Assembly (NCBI RefSeq): GCF_000612845.1
Contig: NZ_CCAT010000003.1
Coordinates: forward strand, 1 to 64,000
Direction of reading: 5' to 3'
Origin: Clostridium ihumii AP5
GTDB lineage: Bacteria > Bacillota > Clostridia > Clostridiales > Clostridiaceae
Length of the DNA: 64,000 nt
Positions within the stretch are counted from its first letter, which is position 1, and every line of letters begins with the position of its first letter. Made by a program: the position numbers and the translations under genes. Below the pieces are notes generated by a model. It made no database searches. It saw only the letters and a list, made by a program, of their open reading frames with translations, and was not told the DNA's origin. This document shows, piece after piece, positions 51,003-62,124 of the stretch.

Positions 51003-51082
51003 TCTTAAACAACCCCTTAAAACAAAATAATTTAGAAATATATAGTTAAATAGACAGGAAATATACTGTCAAAGAATATTTC

Positions 51083-51766
51083 CTATCTATCTTCACCCAA
51101 TTTAACAAATATATTTGTTATACTAGTTTTTGAAACTTTCCCCCTAATTTTAAACACTTCTCTGCCATTTTCTATTTCTTTTTTAACTACAGGTAAACAA
51201 TCTACCTCATGTTCAATTATTTTTTTAGCAGCATCATAAGCTGAATCTTCTTCTTCTATTAATATTATATTGGGCATTCTTGTCATTATAATCCCTATTG
51301 GTACTTTATGAATATCTGATGTCCCCATTGCAGTTTTTATAAAATCTTTTCTTGATACTGCACCTACCAAATTATCATTATTAGTTATAAATAAAGTTCC
51401 CACATCATTTAAGAATAAATCTAAAATAGCATTATAAACTGTAGTTTCTTCTGCAACTACTATAGGCTTTGACATAACATCTTTAACCTTTATGCTTCTT
51501 ATATAATCACTACTAAAGCCTACGGAGTTTCCTTTTGAGTAAATATATCCTACTTTAGGTCTTGCCTCTAACATCCCAATCATTGTAAGTATGGATAAGT
51601 CTGCTCTTATTGCCGAACGTGTTAATCCTAACTTTGCAGCTAATGTTTCACTAGTAATTGGTCCATTTTCTTTTACTAGTCTTATTATTTCTTCTTGTCT
51701 TGCTGAAAATTCTATTGTCTTCGCCCTCTTTCGATCTAAATTTTTATTAATGCTATTTGCATTCAT
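51083..51766 (-). CDS. CcpN-like regulator (HTH plus CBS pair)
   Basis: A 227-residue protein: N-terminal winged HTH (FSARQEEIIRLVKENGPITS, AKLGLTRSAIRADLSIL) and two CBS domains (VKDVMSKPIVVAEETTVYNA, IIMTRMPNIILIEEEDSAYD). This is the CcpN/YqzB layout, a repressor of gluconeogenic genes that senses nucleotides. The gene is upstream of ppdK and may control it. The palindrome at 51858 may be its site. Confidence 0.85.
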   Translation of the reverse strand: MNANSINKNLDRKRAKTIEFSARQEEIIRLVKENGPITSETLAAKLGLTRSAIRADLSILTMIGMLEARPKVGYIYSKGNSVGFSSDYIRSIKVKDVMSKPIVVAEETTVYNAILDLFLNDVGTLFITNNDNLVGAVSRKDFIKTAMGTSDIHKVPIGIIMTRMPNIILIEEEDSAYDAAKKIIEHEVDCLPVVKKEIENGREVFKIRGKVSKTSITNIFVKLGEDR

Positions 51767-52321
51767 ATTGAATAAAAAACAATATGAAATTACTTCCTAT
51801 GGATAGTTAAAATTATTTAAATCATAAATATCGATGATAAAAATACAGTATTAATTTTATCATAATATACGATAAGTTCAAAGGTCAGCAAGTACTATTT
51901 GCTTCTTTATTTTATCATGTTTAATATGCTTATGCAAATTTTGTTGCATTGAATTGTAAATTTCAAATTATTTTAACTATTCATATTATTCAATAACATA
52001 TTTCTTACATTTTAAATATAACTTGAAACGCAATAAAAATCAAGTAAAAAGTGTATTACATTTTTTATTTTACGCGTTATTTATAACATTTTTAAAAGCT
52101 TATGTGATATATTAATTAATTTGAAATTTGTATTTTTTGCGATATTTTTTTATTCTTGTTTTTATTTCAAGGAAAACTTATACATAATTTTTTTCCGACA
52201 TTTTATAGTGTCATTCATTAAATTTAAAATTTAAAATTCTTTTTTTCGTATTAAATAAACACCAAACCACTATTATTTATTTACTATTTTTCTAAAAAAT
52301 TAAATAAAACTAGACATATGT
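51767..52321. other. Gap upstream of the CcpN-like gene
   Basis: About 555 bases, AT-rich, no open frame that looks coding. A near-palindrome TATCATAATATACGATA (51858..51874) lies about 90 bases before the regulator gene and may be an operator. No riboswitch recognised. Confidence 0.45.
51858..51874. promoter_or_regulatory. Near-palindrome, possible operator of CcpN-like gene
   Basis: TATCATAATATACGATA matches its own complement except at two positions. Its distance from the start codon of the regulator suits an operator at a promoter. No experimental model to compare. Confidence 0.35.
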
Positions 52322-52329
52322 CTAGTTTT
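52306..52329. terminator. Terminator after DUF4342 gene
   Basis: AAAACTAGACATATGTCTAGTTTT is a perfect 24-base palindrome covering the gene's stop codon. Confidence 0.7.
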
Positions 52330-52912
52330 CAAAATTTACTTTATATGAATAAGTATTTGATTTAAGAACATGTTCATCTTCTGATTCTCTACTAACATTA
52401 CTTTTTATTCCGGATTTTATTTCATTTAAACTTTCTTTTATATCTTCCGCAAAGTCACACACAGTTTCTTTAGCAGTATTCATTCCTTTTTTAATAGTTT
52501 TATTTATAATTTCAACTGATCCATCTTCTTTAGTTATTTCTATTGTAAGTTTTGATGCAACTACCGTAATTGCACATGTGACTGTAATTATAGCCAAAAG
52601 TTTTGGATATAATGCTGTTATCGCACCTGTAGCTATTACCCCTGTTAACGGTATATCTAATATAATTTCATCGTCTTTTTTTATTTTTATCCTTGTTGCA
52701 TTTCCTTTTTCTATTATCTTCTTTATAGCATTTATTATTTCATCTTTATTAATATTTGTATTTTTTTCTTTCTCATTATCGATTTTTTCGAGATAAATCA
52801 GAGCGTCTATTACATTTCCTTCAAATTTTTCTAATATTTCTTTAGCTTCATTATAACTTATTCCAAATCTACTTCTAAGTATATCTATATCTTCTAAAGT
52901 TATTTCTTTCAT
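52322..52912 (-). CDS. DUF4342 protein with UBA-like N-terminus
   Basis: A 196-residue protein: a UBA/TS-N-like N-terminus (ILRSRFGISYNEAKEILEKF EGNVIDALIYL), then DUF4342 (ATRIKIKKDDEIILDIPLTG, one hydrophobic pair IATGAITALYPKLLAIITV), and a charged C-terminus. The helix pair suggests membrane association. Function unknown; common beside recO in Clostridium. Confidence 0.8.
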   Translation of the reverse strand: MKEITLEDIDILRSRFGISYNEAKEILEKFEGNVIDALIYLEKIDNEKEKNTNINKDEIINAIKKIIEKGNATRIKIKKDDEIILDIPLTGVIATGAITALYPKLLAIITVTCAITVVASKLTIEITKEDGSVEIINKTIKKGMNTAKETVCDFAEDIKESLNEIKSGIKSNVSRESEDEHVLKSNTYSYKVNFEN

Positions 52913-52994
52913 GAATATTCCCCTCCAATTTTGATTGTTTTTTAAATTAAATAACTAACTAAACTTCATTTTGAAATTTTATTTATTTAATAAA

Positions 52995-53738
52995 TTATTT
53001 TTCAAAAAATTCTTTCAACATATCCAAACTTTTAGGTCTTCTCTGATAATTAGTGCTTATTATTTGAGCTAATATTTTATAAATTTCTTTTCTAGCTACC
53101 TCATTAACCTTTACCCTACTAACTTTGTCTAAGGTCGAATTATTAAGAAATTTTAATATATTATAAGCCATATTAGTTATTTTTGTTCCATAACTTTTCT
53201 CACATTCATCACAAATTGCACCTAAATATTGAAAAGATATGTAATTAGAATTTTTCATTTTTTCATTACACATTGAACAATAATTTAAATTTAATTCATA
53301 TCCTGTATATTTTAACACTTTAAGTTCAAATGCTCTTGATAATAATTCTAAATCAACCACTTTACTCCTCATTAGATAAAAACAAGTAATAAATTCCTTA
53401 AATAATTCAAATTGCTTTTCCTCATCTTCTGAAACTATATCTATAAGTTCATTAAAATATGTACCATATATAAGATAGTCAAAATCATCTAAAAACTGTT
53501 GAAAAGATTCTATTATTTTTCCTTCATTTAATATGTACATACTTTTGCCCTTATATAAAGTGAACTCTCCATAGCAAAAAGGAAGAGTAATCGACATAAG
53601 TTTACTTTTATTTTTTCTAGCCCCTTTTGCTATTAGAGATATCTTGCCTAACTTTTCAGTAAAAAGCCATACTAATTTATCATTTTCTTTATAATCTTGA
53701 GTTTTAATCACAACTCCTCTAGTTGTTATTATATTCAC
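52995..53738 (-). CDS. recO: DNA repair protein RecO
   Basis: A 247-residue RecO: OB-fold start (TTRGVVIKTQDYKENDKLVW LFTEKLG), LIAKGARKNKSKL, then the zinc pair (YCSMCNEKM and ICDEC). It loads RecA onto SSB-coated DNA with RecR. GTG start 53738 with AGAGGTC upstream. Close behind era, same operon. Confidence 0.93.
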   Translation of the reverse strand: MNIITTRGVVIKTQDYKENDKLVWLFTEKLGKISLIAKGARKNKSKLMSITLPFCYGEFTLYKGKSMYILNEGKIIESFQQFLDDFDYLIYGTYFNELIDIVSEDEEKQFELFKEFITCFYLMRSKVVDLELLSRAFELKVLKYTGYELNLNYCSMCNEKMKNSNYISFQYLGAICDECEKSYGTKITNMAYNILKFLNNSTLDKVSRVKVNEVARKEIYKILAQIISTNYQRRPKSLDMLKEFFEK

Positions 53739-53747
53739 TTTTGACCT

Positions 53748-54635
53748 CTATTTTTTATATCCTAATTCTTTAAGCATTATTTGACTATCTCTCCAGTCTT
53801 TTTTTACCTTTACCCAAAGTTTAAGTGATACTTTAGTTTCAAAAAACTTTTCTATATCTTGTCTTGCATATGTAGAAATCTTCTTTAACATAGTTCCATT
53901 TTTACCTATGATTATACCTTTATGTGAATCTTTTTCACATAACAAATTTGCATCTATGTGATATTTGCCACTTTCATCTTTTTTCATTGATAATATTTCT
54001 ACAGCTATACCATGTGGCACTTCTTTTGATAGAAGTCTTAATGCTTTTTCTCTTATAGCTTCCGTAACTATAAATCTTTCTTGTCTATCCATTATCATAT
54101 CATCTGGATAATACTTAGGTCCTTCCGGAAGTTCTTTTACTATAAGTTCTAATAATGTATTTACATTTTTACCATTTATCGCACTTAAAGGAATTACTTC
54201 TGCAAACTCAAACTCTTTTGAATATCTTTCAATAGCTTTAGCTACTTTATCCGCTGAATTTTCATCAATTTTATTTATAAGTAAAAATATAGGTATGTTG
54301 CACTCTTTAAGTTGATTTAATATATGTGCATCCCCTCTATTTATTTCATCCTCTTCTGGAGTTGTTATAAATAAAGCAACATCAACTTCTTTTAAAGAAT
54401 CTTTTGCAACATTCACCATGTATTCACCTAGTTTATGTCTTGGTTTATGCATTCCTGGTGTATCTACAAATATAGCTTGGTAATCCTCTGTTGTTTTTAT
54501 TGTTTGTATATTATTTCTAGTAGTTTGAGGTCTACTTGAAACTATTGATACCTTTTCACCCATTATATAATTTAATAATGTAGATTTTCCTACATTAGGT
54601 CTACCTATTATTGTTACAAATCCTGATTTAAACAT
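53748..54635 (-). CDS. era: GTPase Era
   Basis: A 295-residue GTPase from ATG 54635 (GGAGG 5 bases upstream); ATG 54647, overlapping the cdd stop, is also in frame. [14 protein letters not shown] and NKID form the G1, G3 and G4 sites; the C-terminal KH domain has [14 protein letters not shown]. Era binds the 3' end of 16S rRNA in 30S assembly. Confidence 0.96.
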   Translation of the reverse strand: MFKSGFVTIIGRPNVGKSTLLNYIMGEKVSIVSSRPQTTRNNIQTIKTTEDYQAIFVDTPGMHKPRHKLGEYMVNVAKDSLKEVDVALFITTPEEDEINRGDAHILNQLKECNIPIFLLINKIDENSADKVAKAIERYSKEFEFAEVIPLSAINGKNVNTLLELIVKELPEGPKYYPDDMIMDRQERFIVTEAIREKALRLLSKEVPHGIAVEILSMKKDESGKYHIDANLLCEKDSHKGIIIGKNGTMLKKISTYARQDIEKFFETKVSLKLWVKVKKDWRDSQIMLKELGYKK

Positions 54636-54646
54636 TCTTTCCTCCA

Positions 54647-55045
54647 TTATTTTATAAGGTCAGCTTTAGTAAAAGCTCCTGGTAAAATTTCCTCTAAAGT
54701 TTTTATAATATAATCTTCTTCATTTTTTACAATTATAATTTTTCCGTCAGTTTCTAAGAATTCTGCAATTACTTGTCTACATATACCACATGGTGATGTA
54801 TATGTTGACATATCTCCAACAACTGCAATTGCTTTAATCTTAGTATGCCCTTCTGAAACTGCTTTAAAAATAGTTGTTCTCTCCGCACAGTTTGATGCTC
54901 CATATGAAGCATTTTCGATATTGCATCCTGAATATATTGTTCCATCTTCTGTTATCAGTGCTGCTCCAACTTTAAAATTAGAGTATGGTGCATATGCATT
55001 TTCTCTAGCTTTTATAGCTTCTTTAACGATATCTTTATATTGCAT
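54647..55045 (-). CDS. cdd: Cytidine deaminase
   Basis: A 132-residue homotetrameric-type deaminase from ATG 55045 (TTAGGAGGAG upstream). Zinc/catalytic motifs CAERT and PCGICRQ are complete; [14 protein letters not shown] binds substrate. It turns cytidine into uridine. Stop overlaps era's possible first ATG. Confidence 0.95.
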   Translation of the reverse strand: MQYKDIVKEAIKARENAYAPYSNFKVGAALITEDGTIYSGCNIENASYGASNCAERTTIFKAVSEGHTKIKAIAVVGDMSTYTSPCGICRQVIAEFLETDGKIIIVKNEEDYIIKTLEEILPGAFTKADLIK

Positions 55046-55267
55046 TTTTACTCCTCCTAAATATACCATTATCCTCAAGTCAAATGTCAATTGACAATTA
55101 ACATTTATGGTTAATATTATTTATTTCACTCTCACTATAAATGTAAATTAATTCAAATATACACTATATATTAATGCCGTATATAAAATTATTTTTTCCA
55201 TGAACATTGGAATATAATTATATTACAAAATACTAAATTAGTCATCTTTATTTTAAATATAATTTTT

Positions 55268-55966
55268 TTATGTTAGAAATTTATATAAAATAAGTGTTAA
55301 TAATATGCCAAATAATGCCCCACATACAACTTCTAAAATTGAATGTATTTCAGCATCTACTCTACTTTGTGCTACTATTATAGCTAGTAAATATGATAAA
55401 AGCATTACTATTGCATTATTGCTTATTAAAGTTATTGTTGTTGCAATAGAGAATGATATAACACTGTGTCCACTTGGCATGCCACCTTTTAGCGGTGTAC
55501 CTTCACCAAATATAGCTTTAACTATTAAAGTAACTATACTAACAATTATAAGCATTAAAAATATCATATGCGGACTACTATTTTTTATCTTATTTAACAC
55601 ATTCATCGAAAAAGGTAATAACCTATCCCAAAAAATTATATACCCAACTAACACAGCATTCAATGCAGTTATTAAAACAGCACCTGCTGCAACATTCTTA
55701 GCTATTTTAGCAAGTGGATGATAATAGTTAGTAGTAGCATCTATAGCACATTCCACTGCTGTATTTACCATTTCAGCTACTATTACCATGGTTATCGTTA
55801 TAGTAGTTATTAAAAGTTCTATTTTGGTCAAATCATAAAAAAAGCATAGTGTAAGTACTATCAATGTTGCAAAAACATGTATTCTCATATTTCGCTGTGT
55901 TCTAATCGAATATATTATCCCCTCTATAGCATAATTAAAACTATCTAACATCTTTTTTACTTTCAT
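55268..55966 (-). CDS. Diacylglycerol kinase fused to PAP2-like phosphatase
   Basis: A 232-residue membrane protein. Residues about 1-115 match DgkA/undecaprenol kinase (FNYAIEGIIYSIRTQRNMRI H, EMVNTAVECAID). Residues about 135-230 match PAP2 phosphatases (MPSGHS and SRVDAEIHSILEVVCG). The PAP2 part lacks the first KxxxxxxRP motif and has Glu where Asp is usual after the second His, so its activity is uncertain. The fusion is known from clostridia and suits undecaprenyl lipid recycling. Confidence 0.85.
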   Translation of the reverse strand: MKVKKMLDSFNYAIEGIIYSIRTQRNMRIHVFATLIVLTLCFFYDLTKIELLITTITITMVIVAEMVNTAVECAIDATTNYYHPLAKIAKNVAAGAVLITALNAVLVGYIIFWDRLLPFSMNVLNKIKNSSPHMIFLMLIIVSIVTLIVKAIFGEGTPLKGGMPSGHSVISFSIATTITLISNNAIVMLLSYLLAIIVAQSRVDAEIHSILEVVCGALFGILLTLILYKFLT

Positions 55967-56088
55967 AAACATATCACCCTATTTTATAGAATTTAAAATT
56001 TAACTCATAGTTAAATTTACACTTAACTATGAGTTAACATGAATTTTATAATATATGTTATGTAATTATATATTATTTATTAATATTT

Positions 56089-56589
56089 TTATCTAGTTAT
56101 ATTAAATTTAGTCATAATTTCTTCTTCTCGATTTCTCATTACCTTCTTCTCATCATCTTCCATGTGATCATATCCTAAAAGATGCAACATTGAGTGAACA
56201 GTTAAATACATAACCTCTCTTATAAATGAATGGCCATACTCAATACATTGTTCCTTAGCCCTTTCTAACGAAAGCGCCATATCCCCAAGCACTAACTTAC
56301 CATCATCTAATTCATATGGTTCAAACTTATAATCAGAATACATATCTTTAAAATATTTATCTTTTTCATAATCTAACATCGGAAAAGATAGTACATCTGT
56401 AACTCTATCTATATCCCTTTGCTCATTGTTTATACTTCTTATTTCATCATTATCAACAAAAATTATACTTACTTCATAAGGAACATTAACTTTTTCTTCT
56501 TTTAAAGTATATCCTATAATCTCTGTCATTTTTTCTTCTAACTCATTTGTAACTTCAATTTTTTCTTGTCTATTATCTATCAGTATCAT
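56089..56589 (-). CDS. ybeY: Endoribonuclease YbeY
   Basis: A 166-residue zinc RNase: [10 protein letters not shown] and the metal site [11 protein letters not shown] (H3 motif). It matures 16S rRNA 3' ends and takes part in ribosome control. Start ATG 56589 overlaps the pgpH-like stop by 17 bases. Confidence 0.95.
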   Translation of the reverse strand: MILIDNRQEKIEVTNELEEKMTEIIGYTLKEEKVNVPYEVSIIFVDNDEIRSINNEQRDIDRVTDVLSFPMLDYEKDKYFKDMYSDYKFEPYELDDGKLVLGDMALSLERAKEQCIEYGHSFIREVMYLTVHSMLHLLGYDHMEDDEKKVMRNREEEIMTKFNITR

Positions 56590-58693
56590 TATTTATCTCT
56601 TTTGCCTCCAATTTATCTAATGGATATTCCACTCTTTCATGGTATATACCTCTTAATACTTTTAAAAATGCTTGCTTTATTTTATTTATATCTTTAAATG
56701 TTAGGTTACAATTATCTAATTGATTTTCATTTAATTTGCCCTTGAATATATTATCAACCATAGATTCAATTTTTTCTTTAGTTGGGTTTTGTATAGACCT
56801 AACTGCCGCTTCTGTGCTATCTGCAAGCATTATTATTGCAACCTCTTTGCTTAATGGTTTAATCCCCTTGTATTTAAAGTCCTCCTCTTTTACATCTTCT
56901 GGATTTTCACTTGAATTTTTCATAGTGATATAAAAGTATTTCACCAAAGAATCTCCATGGTGCTGTTCAATCACATCTCTAATAATTTTAGGAAGTCCAT
57001 ATTTTTTAGCCAGCTCTACTCCATCCGTTACATGAGATGTAATTATAAGCGAACTAACTTTTGGAGAAATTCTATCATGTGGGTTTTCACCACTAAATTG
57101 ATTTTCTTTAAAATAATATGCTCTTTCTATTTTTCCAACATCATGATAATATGCACCTACTCTTGCCAAAACTGAATTTGCTCCTACTTCTTCTGCACCT
57201 AATTCTGCTAAATTAGCTACTAAAACACTATGGTTATACGTTCCTGGTGCTTCTAGTGATAACCTCTTTAAAAGAGGACTATTAGGGTTTGCAAGCTCTA
57301 ATAATTTTATATTAGTTACAATATCAAAAGAGTTCTCTAGCACCGGCAAAATGCCTATAGCTAATATTCCTGATATTATACTTCCTAGAGATGTAAACCC
57401 AGCCTGAATAATAACTCCTCTTATATGATTACTTAATATATATCCTAATGCCAACGAGAATACAAAGTTAAATACAGCAAGATACGCAGCTACATGCAAT
57501 ATATCATTTCTTTGCTGAACTTTTTTTAACATAACAGGAACTGCTACTGCATTAAAAAGTGCAATTATAATTACTATAGGATTAAACTTTACAATTACAC
57601 TCATAAGTATAACGTTTAATATATTTATAATTACTGATGCTCTATTATCTACTAAGATACTAATAAGTATAGGAACACAAGCAAATGGTATAGCATATGG
57701 CGATATAATGTTTAAAGTAGTTGCTAATATCAATGATATGATCGTTAAAGTGTTTATAACCAATATTTTATTATTCTCACCATATATATCACTTCGTACA
57801 TTTTTTAAATAATACCATTGCATAATTACAACTGATAGAATAAGAACAAGTAATGCAATATATATATATATCCTCAATGAATTGTCTTTATCAAGTAACC
57901 CAAGTTCTTTTAAAACTTCTATTTGTATTTGATTTATCGGTTCCCCTTCTTTAACAATAATTTGATCCTTCTTTATTATTACAGGTTTTACCTTCTTTTT
58001 AGCTTCTTCTCTTTGTTCTTGAGTTTTATCATAATCTATAAAATAATTAGGCTTTACTTGAGAATATCCAACATTCATTCCTATATCTTTAAGGTTTTTA
58101 GAAAATCTAGAATTATTAAATATTGTTGTTATCATTCCTTGTGCTAATACTATGTCTTGTGGCTTATCTTCATGTATTTTCATTTCATCAAATAGTTTCG
58201 TCATAGTATTGGTTGTAAAACTTCTAAGTTCTTCGAGTTCTTTAACTGTAGTCTTAGCTATCGCTTGATAATTTTCCTCTGATAAGTTACTAATCTTTAA
58301 TACTTTCTTAAGCTCTCCTATTTTCCTCTCTTCCGCTTTAGTATCTTGTGCAGAAACATTTTCATATTTTCCATTTACTTCTATTGCATCTTTAAAAAAT
58401 TCTTCTATATTTTTTATGGCATTTTGACTTACTTCTCCATTATAACTATATACATCCGGAATATGTTTTATAGCTTCCTCTTTTTCAGTTTCTGTAGCAA
58501 GTTGATTTTCTATGTCTTTAGGAGCCTTTATATCTACTTTAGCTATATCCCCCACATTTAAATCATAAGTTTTTGTTATTATAGAAGTAGAAAGTATAAG
58601 ATATATAATTAATGTTACTATTAAAAATACTATTTTATTAGATATTTTAAATACATTAAATTTTTTTCTTTTTTTACTTTGTATTTTATCCAT
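56573..58693 (-). CDS. 7TM-HD c-di-AMP phosphodiesterase (PgpH-like)
   Basis: A 706-residue protein: a cytosolic/extracellular N-part after one membrane helix (residues about 20-40), then seven helices (about 275-460), then an HD domain with YYHDVGK and HHGDS. This PgpH/YqfF layout cuts cyclic di-AMP. It lies between yqfD and ybeY. A phoH gene, usual between yqfD and this gene in Firmicutes, is absent here. Confidence 0.93.
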   Translation of the reverse strand: MDKIQSKKRKKFNVFKISNKIVFLIVTLIIYLILSTSIITKTYDLNVGDIAKVDIKAPKDIENQLATETEKEEAIKHIPDVYSYNGEVSQNAIKNIEEFFKDAIEVNGKYENVSAQDTKAEERKIGELKKVLKISNLSEENYQAIAKTTVKELEELRSFTTNTMTKLFDEMKIHEDKPQDIVLAQGMITTIFNNSRFSKNLKDIGMNVGYSQVKPNYFIDYDKTQEQREEAKKKVKPVIIKKDQIIVKEGEPINQIQIEVLKELGLLDKDNSLRIYIYIALLVLILSVVIMQWYYLKNVRSDIYGENNKILVINTLTIISLILATTLNIISPYAIPFACVPILISILVDNRASVIINILNVILMSVIVKFNPIVIIIALFNAVAVPVMLKKVQQRNDILHVAAYLAVFNFVFSLALGYILSNHIRGVIIQAGFTSLGSIISGILAIGILPVLENSFDIVTNIKLLELANPNSPLLKRLSLEAPGTYNHSVLVANLAELGAEEVGANSVLARVGAYYHDVGKIERAYYFKENQFSGENPHDRISPKVSSLIITSHVTDGVELAKKYGLPKIIRDVIEQHHGDSLVKYFYITMKNSSENPEDVKEEDFKYKGIKPLSKEVAIIMLADSTEAAVRSIQNPTKEKIESMVDNIFKGKLNENQLDNCNLTFKDINKIKQAFLKVLRGIYHERVEYPLDKLEAKEINNDTDR

Positions 58694-58739
58694 AAAATAC
58701 CTCCGACTTTCTTCTCTCTAGTGAAAATTTTAAATAATA

Positions 58740-59918
58740 TTAATTTTCTTGTTGCTCATTATTTATTGTTTCTTCTTTTCCTATATCAATATCATTCTCA
58801 TCAGTTATTGTTTGATTCTTAGATATATCTTCTTCTGCTATAATAACTACTTCAATAAGTACTTTATCACCCTGCTCTTTTATATCTTTTTTTACATCTA
58901 AAACATTTACAGATTTATTTAAATTCAAAAGAATACTTCTTTTCATTTCTTCTACTATATCATTTATATTTGTAGCTTTTTCTTCTTCTAAAACTTCATG
59001 ATAAATCTCTGTTTTTATTATTCCTTTATTATCCTCTATTTTATCATACTTTTCAAAGGTATTTAAGGCATTTTTAAGATAAATTCTTTTTCCTTTAATA
59101 TCAATATAATAACTTTTAGCTATCTTTCCTGTTCGTTTCTTCTCTATTTTTAATTTAGGTACTTCTTTTTTAACCGCATAAAAAGTTTTCGCTATTACAG
59201 CACCTTCTGCATTTGTTATATATTCTTTTCCTTCCTTCCCTTGTTCTCCCTTTATAAGAACATCTCCTTCTTTAACAACTTGCCCTCTCTCCACCAATAC
59301 AGTTCCACTTTTAGAAAATATTCTTTGAACTTCACCATTTTTTGATGCTATTACATTTCCAGTAACTTCTGGCTCTTTAATTTTAGGTGGAGCTTGTCTT
59401 TCAACTATTTCAACTTTTAATTTACATCCTTCAATCCTAGCTTTAACCCACATCACTTCATCATTATCATCTATTATTCTTTCTTGTAATCTATATACAT
59501 CAAAACTATTTTTATTTACACCTTTTTCAATCCCATAATCTTTTAGCATCTCTCTAATTTCAAAAGGTGGAATATAATTTTCTGTAACTACATCAATGCT
59601 CCAAATAAAACTACTTAAATAATAAATAACTCCAATAAATATAACTAAGGTTATAATTAATGAACGCCTTCTTTTCAATTTTAAAATAGTAAACATAATC
59701 CCATCTCTATTTAAGACTTTAACTTTTCCATCAACTTTTTTAACACCTTCAAGCAAAGTATTATAATCTTTAAACTCTATTTCCATAGTGTAGTTTGTTA
59801 AACTATTTCGTTTTATTCTTCTAAGTTTTATATCTTTCTTCCATAGATAGTTTAAAAGTTTTTCGGACTTCAAAGTTTCAACTTCTACTAATAATACACC
59901 TTTATTATATTTTTTCAT
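58740..59918 (-). CDS. yqfD: Sporulation protein YqfD
   Basis: A 392-residue protein from ATG 59918 (AGGTGATGAG upstream); ATG 59927 and GTG 59930 are alternatives. One membrane helix near residue 95 (SLIITLVIFIGVIYYLSSFI W), then a periplasmic-type domain with WVKARIEGCKLKVEIVERQ and VARKNGEVQ-like lipoyl/biotin fold. YqfD is made in the mother cell and needed for forespore engulfment-stage function. Overlaps yqfC. Confidence 0.9.
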   Translation of the reverse strand: MKKYNKGVLLVEVETLKSEKLLNYLWKKDIKLRRIKRNSLTNYTMEIEFKDYNTLLEGVKKVDGKVKVLNRDGIMFTILKLKRRRSLIITLVIFIGVIYYLSSFIWSIDVVTENYIPPFEIREMLKDYGIEKGVNKNSFDVYRLQERIIDDNDEVMWVKARIEGCKLKVEIVERQAPPKIKEPEVTGNVIASKNGEVQRIFSKSGTVLVERGQVVKEGDVLIKGEQGKEGKEYITNAEGAVIAKTFYAVKKEVPKLKIEKKRTGKIAKSYYIDIKGKRIYLKNALNTFEKYDKIEDNKGIIKTEIYHEVLEEEKATNINDIVEEMKRSILLNLNKSVNVLDVKKDIKEQGDKVLIEVVIIAEEDISKNQTITDENDIDIGKEETINNEQQEN

Positions 59919-59919
59919 T

Positions 59920-60204
59920 CTACTCATCACCTAAATATCCAATAGCTTTAAATTTGCCATTTAAAACCATTGTTGTCCCCCCTATAAATATTATTTCAAA
60001 GTCTTGACCCAAAATACTTAATGTTCCTATAGATGTTCTTATTTTAATTTCTTCTCTCTCAAACAACATTATCCCCTTATGATTCTCTATAGTTACCTCT
60101 GTATTGGATATAATTGTTATTTTAGGTACATCTAATATTGCTTCCCTAGGTATGTCCAACTTTTCGCCTAACTTTTCAAATCTATCTTGAATTTTATTAT
60201 TCAT
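59920..60204 (-). CDS. yqfC: Sporulation protein YqfC
   Basis: A 94-residue protein from ATG 60204 (GAGGTG upstream; two TTG codons before it are in frame). EKLGEKLDIPREAILDVPKI, then LSILGQDFEIIFIGGTTMVL NGKF fit the YabP/YqfC family of small sporulation proteins. Partner of yqfD. Confidence 0.9.
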   Translation of the reverse strand: MNNKIQDRFEKLGEKLDIPREAILDVPKITIISNTEVTIENHKGIMLFEREEIKIRTSIGTLSILGQDFEIIFIGGTTMVLNGKFKAIGYLGDE

Positions 60205-60799
60205 CAACAAACACCTCTTTACCTCTTATACTTGCTTTACTAAAATTTAATACGTTTTTAACTTATACATAATTTATATTTTAATTCTTAACTATATTAC
60301 CTATTTTTTACTTAAATCAAAAACATAAGTTACTCTGACTTTTTTTAATTATATATGTTATTTTATATTTTAATTTTATGATTACCTTTCAAAATAAATT
60401 ACTATCTTTTAAAACTATATGATTTTGGAAGTATTAAAATTTTCAGCAATTACTTATTACATGTAAATTTCATATATATGGATTCAATTGTTTGTTCAAT
60501 CATCATTTGTCAATAAGTGCAATTATATGCTTTTATTAGGCTAAACTCCTCAGAAAATCACTATAAAATTTATTTTCTAAACTTAATACTTAAATAATTT
60601 TATTTTTACTTATAAATATAACGCAAAATAAAAAAGCATGTTTTCACATGCTTTTTCTATAAATCTAAATTATTGATTAATTTTTATATTAGTTTTTATA
60701 TTAATTTATCACGAATAATTCCCTTCTCATCAATTTATTAATACATTTTAAAGTTGAAATTACTATAAATTGAAAAAAGAACTCAGATAAACTGAGTTC
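60205..60799. other. Gap between yqeY and yqfC
   Basis: About 590 bases, AT-rich. It holds two terminators (60629 and 60773, below) and must hold the yqfC sporulation promoter. Nothing else coding or structured was seen. Confidence 0.5.
60629..60657. terminator. Terminator in yqeY-yqfC gap
   Basis: AAAAAGCATG and CATGCTTTTT around 6 bases, A/T runs both sides. Confidence 0.75.
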
Positions 60800-60803
60800 T
60801 TAT
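60773..60803 (-). terminator. Terminator after yqeY
   Basis: AGAACTCAG and CTGAGTTCT (9 bp) around 5 bases with T run on the minus strand; overlaps the yqeY stop. Confidence 0.85.
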
Positions 60804-61246
60804 TTATTCAAATATTCTTTAACTATTTGACTTACTAATTTTCCATCTGCTCTACCAGTTATTTTAGGTTTAACAGTGGACATTAATTTTCCCATATCTT
60901 TCATGCTATTTGCGCCTATTAATTCCGCAGACTCTTGAACAATTGTTCTGATCTCATCTTCTGTTAACTGCTGAGGAAGGTAATTTAACAAGATCTCTAT
61001 TTCAGCTTTAGTGCTTTCCACTAAATCTTGTCTATTTCCATTTTCAAACTCTTGCAAAGCGTCTCTTCTTTGCTTAACTTCCTTAGCTAAAACCTCAATG
61101 ACCTGATCATCATTAAGACTTCCAGTTCCACTTTTCTCTATTAACAAGATAGCAGCTTTAGCCATGCTAATCACACTTGCTCTAAATTTATCTCTTCCTT
61201 TTAAAGCATTTTTCCAGTCTTCCTGTAATCTATCCTTAAGGGACAT
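60800..61246 (-). CDS. yqeY: GatB/YqeY domain protein
   Basis: A 148-residue YqeY: LKDRLQEDWKNALKGRDKFR, EIEILLNYLPQQLTEDEI, KITGRADGKLVSQIVKEYL. Family linked to tRNA amidotransferase tail; function unclear. Follows rpsU by 32 bases, same transcript. Confidence 0.92.
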   Translation of the reverse strand: MSLKDRLQEDWKNALKGRDKFRASVISMAKAAILLIEKSGTGSLNDDQVIEVLAKEVKQRRDALQEFENGNRQDLVESTKAEIEILLNYLPQQLTEDEIRTIVQESAELIGANSMKDMGKLMSTVKPKITGRADGKLVSQIVKEYLNK

Positions 61247-61278
61247 AGCTCTTTACCCTCTTTCAAATTTCAAAAATC

Positions 61279-61455
61279 CTATTTGAATTTTCTCTTTCTT
61301 GCAGCTTCTGATTTTTTCTTTTTCTTTACGCTTGGTTTCTCATAGTGCTCTCTTTTTCTTACTTCTGAAAGTACACCAGCTCTAGCGCATTTCTTTTTAA
61401 ATCTTCTTAAAGCATTTTCTAATGATTCGTTTTCTCCAACTCTAATTTCTGACAT
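61279..61455 (-). CDS. rpsU: Ribosomal protein bS21
   Basis: A 58-residue protein (not in typical longer-gene lists because of size): [41 protein letters not shown], Lys-rich end. Binds 30S near the anti-SD. RBS GGAGGGAGGG is strong. It has its own consensus promoter. Confidence 0.97.
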   Translation of the reverse strand: MSEIRVGENESLENALRRFKKKCARAGVLSEVRKREHYEKPSVKKKKKSEAARKRKFK

Positions 61456-61534
61456 TGTTATCCCTCCCTCCGCTAGCTCAATTCAATTTTATAAACTTAA
61501 AATAGCGCTGCGGGACATAAATAGCACATTGTTA

Positions 61535-61564
61535 ATTATACAGTATAGTTAAATCTTTTGTCAA
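61535..61564 (-). promoter_or_regulatory. rpsU promoter
   Basis: Minus-strand TTGACA (61564..61559), 18 bases, TATAAT (61540..61535): full consensus. It lies between the HIT gene and rpsU and starts the rpsU-yqeY unit. Confidence 0.85.
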
Positions 61565-61580
61565 CAATTTCATTGTTTTT

Positions 61581-61928
<348 letters not shown>

Positions 61929-62124
61929 TTATAGTCACTTAGAAAAATTAGTGACATTTTCCCTCCCTTCTATTTAAAATTTAATAACTTATTAATTATT
62001 ATTAAACTTTTTTATATAAATTTATACTCTTTTTTATAAAAAGTATTTTCCTCAATTACATATTATATACCTAATTAATATTTATTCTACTAATTATTTA
62101 AAATTCCTTCATTTTTTTATAAAT

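Noticed and set aside
60205-60799. Riboswitch or T-box in the long gap before yqeY/yqfC
   Set aside because: No conserved T-box or riboswitch elements seen; only two simple terminators.
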